Assembly (NCBI RefSeq): GCF_025464955.1
Contig: NZ_JAODNM010000040.1
Span: forward strand, 62,001 to 126,000
Direction of reading: 5' to 3'
DNA length: 64,000 nucleotides
From: Amycolatopsis sp.
Lineage (GTDB): Bacteria; Actinomycetota; Actinomycetes; Mycobacteriales; Pseudonocardiaceae
The notes under the pieces are model-generated. The model did no database searches. It was not told where the DNA came from and worked only from the letters and a program-made list of their open reading frames with translations. The position numbers were made by a program, and so were the translations under genes. This document shows, in pieces, positions 57,569 through 64,000 of the stretch. Within the stretch, counting starts at the first letter, position 1; every line of letters starts with the position of its first letter.

Positions 57569-58827
57569 GTGACGCAGAGCGGACACCGGTTTCCCGCCGT
57601 CGGCTGTTCGGCATGGCGGGAGCCGGTGCCGCTCTCGTCGGCGTCGGAGCGGCCGCGGGCATCGGTATCGACAAGGTCAACGACGGCAGCCCGGCGCAAG
57701 CCGCGACCACCACGGTCGACTTCCACGGGGTGCACCAGGCCGGGATCGTGACGCCGACCCAGCAGAACCTGCACTTCGCCGCGTTGGACGTCACCACGAC
57801 GGACAAGGGCAAGCTCGTCCAGCTGCTTCGCGCGTGGACGGACGCGGCCCGGCGGATGACGGCGGGCCAGGAGGTCGTGCCGGGTGGCGCGGTCGACGGC
57901 GCGCCCACCGCGCCGCCCGGGGACACGGGCGAGGCGCTGGACCTGCCGGGGTCGGCGCTGACGCTGACCATCGGGTTCGGGACGTCGTTGTTCGACGACC
58001 GGTTCGGGCTCAAGGCGAAGCGGCCGGCCCAGCTCGTCGACCTGCCGCTGTTCCCGAAGGACAAGCTCGACCCCGAGCGCAGCGGCGGGGACCTGTGCAT
58101 CCAGGCCTGTGCGAACGATCCGCAGGTCGCCGTGCACGCGGTGCGCAACCTGGTCCGGCTGGGCTTCGGGGTCACCGAGGTGCGCTGGTCGCAGCTCGGG
58201 TTCGGCCGCAGCTCGTCGACGTCGAGGGCGCAACTGACGCCGCGCAACCTGTTCGGGTTCAAGGACGGTACGAACAACATCAAGGCCGAGGACACCGACA
58301 TCCTGCGCGACCAGGTGTGGGCGACCGCGGCCGACGGCCAGCCGTGGATGGCGGGTGGCTCGTACCTCATCGCGCGGCGCATCCGGATGCACATCGAGAC
58401 GTGGGACCGCGAGACGCTCGACGGCCAGCAGCAGATCATCGGCCGCACCAAGGGAAGCGGCGCGGCGCTCGGGCAGACGGCCGAGTTCGACCCGATCGAT
58501 CTGCATGTCCACGGTCAGGGCGGCGACCCGATCATCCCGGTCGACTCGCACGTGCGCCTGGCGTCGGACGAGACGTTGAACGGCGCGAAGATCCTGCGTC
58601 GCGGCTACAACTTCGTCGACGGCTCCGACGGCGTCGGGCATCTCGAGGCGGGGCTGTTCTTCCTCGCGTTCAACCGGGACACGCGCAAGCAGTACATCCC
58701 GATGCAGAACGCGCTGTCGTCGTCGGACGCGATGATGGAGTACGTGCAGCACACCGGCTCCGCGCACTTCGCCGTCCCTCCGGGCGTCAGCGACACCGGC
58801 TACTGGGGCGACGGCTTGTTCACGTAG
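57565..58827 (+). CDS. efeB: EfeB, Tat-exported Dyp-type haem peroxidase
   Basis: 420 aa from the ATG at 57565, overlapping efeO by 4 bp. Tat signal SRRRLFGMAGAGAALVGVG near residue 10. The Dyp motif GFKDGTNN carries the distal Asp. It completes the efeUOB operon. It probably releases iron from haem or oxidises Fe(II). Confidence 0.94.
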   Translation: MSDAERTPVSRRRLFGMAGAGAALVGVGAAAGIGIDKVNDGSPAQAATTTVDFHGVHQAGIVTPTQQNLHFAALDVTTTDKGKLVQLLRAWTDAARRMTAGQEVVPGGAVDGAPTAPPGDTGEALDLPGSALTLTIGFGTSLFDDRFGLKAKRPAQLVDLPLFPKDKLDPERSGGDLCIQACANDPQVAVHAVRNLVRLGFGVTEVRWSQLGFGRSSSTSRAQLTPRNLFGFKDGTNNIKAEDTDILRDQVWATAADGQPWMAGGSYLIARRIRMHIETWDRETLDGQQQIIGRTKGSGAALGQTAEFDPIDLHVHGQGGDPIIPVDSHVRLASDETLNGAKILRRGYNFVDGSDGVGHLEAGLFFLAFNRDTRKQYIPMQNALSSSDAMMEYVQHTGSAHFAVPPGVSDTGYWGDGLFT

Positions 58828-58854
58828 GCGACAGTGGGCGGCTCTAGACCGTGG

Positions 58855-58919
58855 GTGGCTCGTGAGTGTTCCGGCCGGTTAGAACCTGGTTAGAAGCGGC
58901 CGGAACACTCACGAGCCAC
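58855..58919. repeat. 23-bp palindrome repeated from 48681-48726
   Basis: Stem 58855-58877 with 58897-58919, loop containing GGTTAGAA twice. It shares the core stem (CTCGTGAGTGTTCCGGCCG) with the element between SLT and ppx. Confidence 0.8.
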
Positions 58920-58925
58920 GCTGGG

Positions 58926-59501
58926 TCAGGCCCTACCCCCGCCGCCGAACACGGCGTAAACCCCGGTGCCGAGGACGGCGAGGGTGGTGGCGGTGACGGT
59001 CGCGACGGTGGTGCCGGGCGGTTGCATGAGCCAGGTCAACACCCCGGGGTCCGACTGCGGCGAGACGAGCGCAGTCATCGCGTACCACGTGATCGGCAGT
59101 GCCCACGCGTACTGACCGCCGAACGCCGTCGCGCCGAGTGCGGCCAGCCCCGCGAAGCCGAAGCTGTCGCGGATGACGAACCCGTTGGGCGACAACGATC
59201 CCCCGAGCGTCTGCACCCCAAGCAACAGCACTCCGATGACGACGGCGACACCCAGCACGTGCAACACCCGCCGTGGCAGCCACGCGATCGCGGCTGTGCG
59301 TTCCAGCGCGAAGTCGGTCGCGCCGAGGCCGACCCCGGCGATCGCGGCTCCGGCGGCCAGCGCGAGCGAGGCGAACACCGGGCTGGGGCCGGACGTGTCC
59401 CAGAGCCGGCTCAACCCCCACACCGCCACCATCGCCGCCAGCACCAGGCCGAGTGCCATCGGGACCTGCCGCGACCGCGCGTACAGCGTCAGCCACCTCA
59501 T
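58926..59501 (-). CDS. multi-TM membrane protein of ABC operon
   Basis: 191 aa from the ATG at 59501. Five or six hydrophobic segments (MALGLVLAAMVAVWGL, LALAAGAAIAGVGLG, VLGVAVVIGVLLLGV). Overlaps the permease gene. Likely a second transport subunit. Confidence 0.75.
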   Translation of the reverse strand: MRWLTLYARSRQVPMALGLVLAAMVAVWGLSRLWDTSGPSPVFASLALAAGAAIAGVGLGATDFALERTAAIAWLPRRVLHVLGVAVVIGVLLLGVQTLGGSLSPNGFVIRDSFGFAGLAALGATAFGGQYAWALPITWYAMTALVSPQSDPGVLTWLMQPPGTTVATVTATTLAVLGTGVYAVFGGGGRA

Positions 59502-60892
59502 CGGGCGGGCTCCCCGGTCAGTACGGACAACAGTTCCGCACTGCACGACATCGCCGCGGCACGCATCGCCACGATCCGGTCCCGCTGGACGCCCGCGGGC
59601 AGCGCGCTCAACGTCCGCCAGGCGGACGCGGCCAGCGGATCGATTTCCTCCGCCTCGTACGCATGGGGTGTCAACGGCTTGAGCTCGCCGGCGGCCCAAG
59701 CCCCGGCCACGGTCCGAGCCGCCTGCTCCCGGACGTTCGTGTACGAAGATTCGGTGCACGCCCTGGTCCCCGCGCCGGCGATGACGTAGAGCCGCAACCG
59801 TTCGGGGTCAGTGGTCACGTTGCCATCGCGCATGAGGTCGTAGTCGTCGAAGTCGATGGGTACCACGCCCGGCGGTACGGGCGCCTTGCCGTCGAAAATC
59901 TGCGGACTCGGCAATTCCTCCACGGACGTCGGCCCACCAGGCACCTTCGCCAGCTGCGCCAGCGCGGTCCTGGCCGGAACCACCAGTGCTCCCAACATGT
60001 TCTCGTGCACCTTCGTCACGCACACCCGCGGCCCGTGGTCGTCGCAGACCAGCGCGACAGCCGTCGGCTCGAGCACGAAGTTCTGCGTGGCCACCGCCGG
60101 GAACATCGGCACCGCGATCGCCGCACCGACCAGCACGGGAAGCACCGCAAGCAGCCTGGTGCGCGTGTTCTTCGACGCCACCAGGAGGAAACCTGTCACC
60201 GTCAGACCCACAAACCACACCACCTGCCCGAGATCCACCCACCCCGCGACCGAGCCGAACGCGTTCCTCGTCCCTTCGATAACCGGCCCCAGCAGCGCGA
60301 CCCGGTTCGGCAGTATCGGCGTCCCGCCGACGGCTGTGTCCGTGGCGAACATGAAGACCGCTCCGAGCACGAGGCCCACCACGGCGACCGCAGGCGGCAT
60401 CAGCACCGACGGCACCAACCGGCCGAGTCCCAACCCCAGCAACGCGCTGCCGACCATCGCCAGCAGCCCCACGAGGAACGTCGGCAGCCAACTGAAGGTG
60501 AACACTCCGCCGTTCCCGATCACTTGCACCGCGCCGATGACGAAGACCACGACATACGCGGCGACCATCGCCAACACGAGCGCGGCGGTCTGCGGCACGG
60601 CTCGCGAGATGGCCGGTCGAGGTGCCGAGCCCAGCAGTTCGGACACTTTCGACCGGCTGTCGCGCAGCCCCAGCAAAGTCCCGCCGCCCAGCACCAACGG
60701 CCACCCGTAGGCGAGCATGTTGCGCTGCCACGTGGCGAGGCCATTCCACTGCAGGTCCCACGCCCCGCTGCCATGTGACCACGGGCCGCTCTGCAGAAGC
60801 AGGAAACTCAAGGTGAGGGCGGTGAACAACCCGGCGGCCGCCAGTGCGGACGACCTGCGGAGTTCGATCGTGAGCGGTCGCAGGTTCACCAC
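59498..60892 (-). CDS. ABC transporter permease
   Basis: 464 aa with at least six membrane segments in the first 300 residues and a large C-terminal soluble region (LVCDDHGPRVCVTKVHENML). Overlaps its neighbours by 4-7 bp in the sigma/ABC operon. Confidence 0.8.
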   Translation of the reverse strand: MVNLRPLTIELRRSSALAAAGLFTALTLSFLLLQSGPWSHGSGAWDLQWNGLATWQRNMLAYGWPLVLGGGTLLGLRDSRSKVSELLGSAPRPAISRAVPQTAALVLAMVAAYVVVFVIGAVQVIGNGGVFTFSWLPTFLVGLLAMVGSALLGLGLGRLVPSVLMPPAVAVVGLVLGAVFMFATDTAVGGTPILPNRVALLGPVIEGTRNAFGSVAGWVDLGQVVWFVGLTVTGFLLVASKNTRTRLLAVLPVLVGAAIAVPMFPAVATQNFVLEPTAVALVCDDHGPRVCVTKVHENMLGALVVPARTALAQLAKVPGGPTSVEELPSPQIFDGKAPVPPGVVPIDFDDYDLMRDGNVTTDPERLRLYVIAGAGTRACTESSYTNVREQAARTVAGAWAAGELKPLTPHAYEAEEIDPLAASAWRTLSALPAGVQRDRIVAMRAAAMSCSAELLSVLTGEPAR

Positions 60893-61692
60893 GAACCCCT
60901 CCCCGGAGCGTTGTGCGAAAGCACCGTCGAATAGCCGCGTTCCATGGCGCTGTCGCCGGCCGCGCTCGGATCACCGGCGGCGACGAGGTCGTCGGGCGTG
61001 CCCTGGAACAGGGTTTTCCCCTGGTCGATGAGCACGACGTCGGTGCACGCGGTGGCGACGTCCTCGACCAGGTGCGTCGACACGAGGACACACGTGTCCG
61101 CCCCGAACTGCTGCAGCAGCGCGCGGAACTGCATGCGTTGCGCCGGGTCCAGCCCCGCGGTCGGCTCGTCGAGCAGCAGGATCCGGGGGTCGTTGACGAT
61201 CGCCTGCGCGATCCCCGCGCGCCGCACCATGCCGCCGGACAACGTCTTCAGCTTGTCGTCGGCACGATCGGCGAGCCCGACCCGTTCGATCGCCCGCTGC
61301 ACAGCCCCCGGGATGTCCTTTTTGGACATCTCCTTGAGCCACGCCATGTACTCGACGAACTCACGGACGGTGAACCGTTTGTAGTAGCCGAACTCCTGCG
61401 GCAGATAACCCAGCTGACGGCGTACCTGGCGAAGATCGATGCGTCCCCCGACGGACTCACCGAGCAACTCCAGATCGCCATCAGCCGGCCGCAGAACCGT
61501 TGCCAGTGAACGGATCAACGTCGTTTTGCCGGCGCCGTTCGGCCCCAGCAGCCCGTGCACCCCGATGCCGAGATTCAGGTCCAGCCCGTCGACGGCCATC
61601 CGCCGCCCGGCCCGGACCTTCAGTCCCTTGGCCTGTATTTCCCAGGCGTAGGTCGTCGGTGCGACCTCCGCCGCGCCCACCGCGCGAATCAT
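60886..61692 (-). CDS. ABC transporter ATP-binding protein
   Basis: 268 aa from the ATG at 61692 (GGGGAG upstream). Walker A LLGPNGAGKTTLIRSLA, signature LSGGMVRRAGIAQAI, Walker B LLLDEPTAGLD, H-loop in VSTHLVED. Drives the downstream permease. Confidence 0.95.
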   Translation of the reverse strand: MIRAVGAAEVAPTTYAWEIQAKGLKVRAGRRMAVDGLDLNLGIGVHGLLGPNGAGKTTLIRSLATVLRPADGDLELLGESVGGRIDLRQVRRQLGYLPQEFGYYKRFTVREFVEYMAWLKEMSKKDIPGAVQRAIERVGLADRADDKLKTLSGGMVRRAGIAQAIVNDPRILLLDEPTAGLDPAQRMQFRALLQQFGADTCVLVSTHLVEDVATACTDVVLIDQGKTLFQGTPDDLVAAGDPSAAGDSAMERGYSTVLSHNAPGRGSW

Positions 61693-61715
61693 GACTACTC
61701 CCCTTGGTTGTGAGT

Positions 61716-62528
61716 TCACAGTTGGCTGCCGAGCCGGGCGTACGCGCGCGAGCGCACCACCACGACCACGGCCGCGGCCACCAGCACCGCTCCCCAGACG
61801 GGCAGCGCCCGCGGGTCCATGACGATCGAAAGCCTTTCCTCGGCGACACTCGGCGCGACGACGAACGCCACCCAGAGCACGGCCAGCACCCCGGCCGCGC
61901 GCCCGATCCCGATGACCCCGCCGAGCGCCAACGTCCCGGCTGTGTAGCCAAGGCATGGAAGCAGCCACAGCTCCGGAGACGTGTGTGACAACGTGCCGAT
62001 CACCAGAAGCAGCGGGATCACGACCGCCAACACGGCCAACGTGCGCCGCAGCACCAGATACAGCCCTGCCCGAGGCGTGGCCACCACCAGTTCGAAGGCG
62101 GGATCCAGCCCTCGTGCCCAGGACGCGGCCACACCCAGCAGCGGCAACACCGGCGCGAGCAGCAACACCACCGACGACCCGCTGGAGAAGGCCCACGTAA
62201 GCGCCCAGGCGAGAGCGACGACCAGCGCCGACATCCCCAGCCAAGGCACCACAGACGGCGACGCCCACGTCGTCAACCACCGCGACAACCGGTGCTCCGC
62301 AGGCATCTGCCCACTGGCCTTCGCCGCCGGTTCGAGCTCGGACCAGACGCTGTCGAGCAGCAAGCCGACCGAGGGCGCACGCTCGTCGACGACCTCGGCG
62401 AGTCGCCCGCGGCACACCGCGCATGTCTCCAGATGCGACTCGATCGAGAAGAGTTCGTCACCCGGAATGCCCAGGTCTCCGAGGGCATACCGGCTGATCA
62501 GCTGCATGGACGCGTGCTCGCCGCTCAT
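61716..62528 (-). CDS. zf-HC2 anti-sigma factor with membrane domain
   Basis: 270 aa. The N-terminal ZAS motif is HLETCAVC (H-x3-C-x2-C) near residue 32, followed by a DERAPSVGLLLDSVWSELEP region and about five membrane segments. It should bind and inhibit the sigma factor encoded directly upstream (4-bp overlap). Confidence 0.88.
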   Translation of the reverse strand: MSGEHASMQLISRYALGDLGIPGDELFSIESHLETCAVCRGRLAEVVDERAPSVGLLLDSVWSELEPAAKASGQMPAEHRLSRWLTTWASPSVVPWLGMSALVVALAWALTWAFSSGSSVVLLLAPVLPLLGVAASWARGLDPAFELVVATPRAGLYLVLRRTLAVLAVVIPLLLVIGTLSHTSPELWLLPCLGYTAGTLALGGVIGIGRAAGVLAVLWVAFVVAPSVAEERLSIVMDPRALPVWGAVLVAAAVVVVVRSRAYARLGSQL

Positions 62529-63085
62529 GACAAGGCCTCCCGCATCGCGATTCGTGCCCGCCTCGCGCGGGTCTTCACTGTTCCTTCGGGAACGCCGAGC
62601 AGCACTGCGGTTTCCCGGACCGACAGCCCGTCGAGCACCATGGCTTGCAGCACCTGACGCAACTCCGGGGCCAGCAGCCGCAACGCGTCGCCGACGTCGT
62701 CACCGACCGTCCCCGCGAGCACTTCGTCCTCCGCGCCAGGCGTGACGCCGTCGTGCAGCGCGACGACCGGGGTCTGCGCGTGATGGGCCCGCCGCCGGAA
62801 CGCGTCGACGAGCCGCCGCGCGGCGATAGTCCACAACCAGCCGACCGCGCTTCCGCCGGTCGCGGCGCCGGCGAACGAACTCGCCGCCCGCCAAACCGCC
62901 AGGTACGTCTCCTGCATGACCTCGGCAACCACCTGCTCGTCACCGCAGCGCCGACGCAACCGCACGGCCATCCACGGTGAAGTCCGCCGGTAGAGCTCTT
63001 CGAAGGCCGCCCTGTCGCCCTTGGCGACACGGCGCAGTAGCTGCTCCTCGTCGGGCGAGGTCAGCGCTGCTCGATTGGCTTCCAC
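62525..63085 (-). CDS. ECF RNA polymerase sigma factor
   Basis: 186 aa from the GTG at 63085 (a longer TTG at 63112 is also possible). Sigma2 has DRAAFEELYRRTSPWMAVRL, VAEVMQETYLAVWR; sigma4 has LRQVLQAMVLDGLSVRETAV, PEGTVKTRARRARI. Paired with the zf-HC2 protein downstream. Probably autoregulates the operon. Confidence 0.92.
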   Translation of the reverse strand: MEANRAALTSPDEEQLLRRVAKGDRAAFEELYRRTSPWMAVRLRRRCGDEQVVAEVMQETYLAVWRAASSFAGAATGGSAVGWLWTIAARRLVDAFRRRAHHAQTPVVALHDGVTPGAEDEVLAGTVGDDVGDALRLLAPELRQVLQAMVLDGLSVRETAVLLGVPEGTVKTRARRARIAMREALS

Positions 63086-63192
63086 ACCCGGCAAGACGCC
63101 TGCACCGGGCAAACGGTTCTCACTCGGACGTGTGCTGCATCACAATTGTGGCTTCTGCAATCCTGGGCGGCCGGCGCTGCCAGAATCGCACC

Positions 63193-64000
63193 ATGACCGC
63201 ACCGCAACGAGCGTTTTCCCACGTCGACGAGAGCACGGACGACGTCCGAGCGAAGGTCGTCCAGTACCTGGACGTCGCCGCGAGCCATCCCGAGATCCAG
63301 CGTGTGCGCGCGAACGCCCTCGAACTGTTCGCCCCGGCTGACGGCGAGAAGCTGCTCGACGCTGGCTGCGGGCTGGGCGAAATCGCCCGCCAACTGGGCA
63401 CGATCGTCGGCTCGGCGGGCTCGGTGACGGCCCTCGATTACTCCGCGGAGGCGCTGGCCGTCGCGAAGTCGAGGGACAAGGAAGGCCTGGTCAGCTACAC
63501 GACCGGTGACATCGCCAAGCTTGACTTCCCCGATGACCACTTCGACGGTGTGCGAGCGGAGCGGGTGCTTCAGCACGTCGACGACCCGACAGCGGCGCTG
63601 CGCGAGCTGGCCAGGGTGACCCGGCCGGGCGGCCGCGTGTGCGTGATCGACACCGACTGGGCCTCGCTCGTCGACGACGGCCTCGACAAGGGGCAGGAGA
63701 TCCTGCAGTTCATCATCGGGGCCGGAGTGTTCAAAAACCCCGCCATCGGCCGGACGATCCGCGCCCGGATGATCGAAGCCGGCCTCGACGCTGTGACGAC
63801 GTTGCCGGTGACACTGCGGTTCACCTGCCCGGAAGACGCGGGCAAGGTCATCCCGATCTTCAGCGAGGAAGGTGCCACGGCGCTGCCGGGCATGGTGCCC
63901 GCGGAGCTCTCGGACGCGTTCTTCCCCTCGGTGCAACGAGCGACCGAACAGGGCGTTTTCCTGGTCGCCTTCACGATGTGGATCACTGTCGGACAGGTCC
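63193..64000 (+). CDS. SAM-dependent methyltransferase, 3' end outside window
   Basis: At least 269 residues. Motif I LLDAGCGLGEIARQLG, then VTALDYSAEALAVAKSR, and the acidic post-motif RAERVLQHVDDPTAALREL followed by RPGGRVCVIDTDW. Class I ubiE-like fold. Divergent from the ECF operon, 107 bp from its start. Substrate unknown. Confidence 0.88.
   Translation, partial: MTAPQRAFSHVDESTDDVRAKVVQYLDVAASHPEIQRVRANALELFAPADGEKLLDAGCGLGEIARQLGTIVGSAGSVTALDYSAEALAVAKSRDKEGLVSYTTGDIAKLDFPDDHFDGVRAERVLQHVDDPTAALRELARVTRPGGRVCVIDTDWASLVDDGLDKGQEILQFIIGAGVFKNPAIGRTIRARMIEAGLDAVTTLPVTLRFTCPEDAGKVIPIFSEEGATALPGMVPAELSDAFFPSVQRATEQGVFLVAFTMWITVGQV

Noticed and set aside
59273-60778. 501-aa plus-strand ORF over the ABC operon
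   Set aside because: Arg/Pro/His-rich shadow of the permease gene.

Overview
The window is high-GC actinomycete DNA. GTG starts, DUF397/XRE pairs, an EfeUOB iron system, the eno-divIC-DUF501-ppx gene order and actinophage-type prophage genes all point to Pseudonocardiaceae. Amycolatopsis is my best guess, inferred from gene content only.

Layout. (1) 1-5067 is accessory DNA: a partial membrane protein, an XRE-DUF397 pair with a divergent operon of small proteins, a frameshifted C-terminal remnant of a type I restriction HsdR, a RAMA-domain protein, and the decayed end of a tyrosine integrase that abuts the 3' end of a tRNA. The tRNA (5064-5140, minus) has a UAA anticodon but a class I short variable loop. 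(2) 5184-9375 is chromosomal: a SLATT/DUF4231-like 2TM protein, type II NADH dehydrogenase, a family 5 uracil-DNA glycosylase and an S10-family peptidase. (3) 9293-47661 is a complete-looking siphovirus-type prophage of about 38.4 kb. It is bounded by a 62-bp perfect direct repeat and integrated inside the 3' end of the S10 peptidase gene, which it restores with a slightly different C-terminus. (4) 47694-64000 is chromosomal: ppx/gppA, two lytic transglycosylases, DUF501, DivIC/FtsB, enolase, a VOC protein, a TPR protein, efeUOB behind two DtxR/IdeR-like iron boxes, an ECF sigma/anti-sigma/ABC transporter operon and a partial methyltransferase.

Prophage logic. The left end (9449-15153) is cargo: a Cys-rich protein, a NUMOD4-HNH endonuclease, a PIG-V-type mannosyltransferase, small membrane proteins, an XRE-DUF397 pair facing a three-gene operon over a GGTACC-repeat operator, and a secreted protein. 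One long minus-strand late operon (36098 down to 15263) runs HNH, small and large terminase, portal, MuF, scaffold, capsid, head-tail connectors, major tail protein, a frameshifted tail chaperone pair, tape measure, distal tail and hub proteins, then lysis. The lysis block has a holin-like protein, a membrane protein, a papain-like peptidase, a DUF1906 lysin, an Acb2/Tad1-like protein and a second small membrane protein. The operon ends at a strong terminator (15160-15223). The early minus-strand operon (45087 down to 36321) runs from an excisionase through an antirepressor-like protein and replication proteins to HIT-family and unknown proteins. A divergent repressor (45319) overlaps the integrase, whose frame is broken by one extra base.

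The most unusual observations are: the class I UAA tRNA, with TTA codons in nearby accessory and lysogeny genes; the mannosyltransferase cargo; the anti-CBASS candidate; the GTGGGAY repeats in both phage arms; and the G-tract/direct-repeat block between the terminase and HNH genes.
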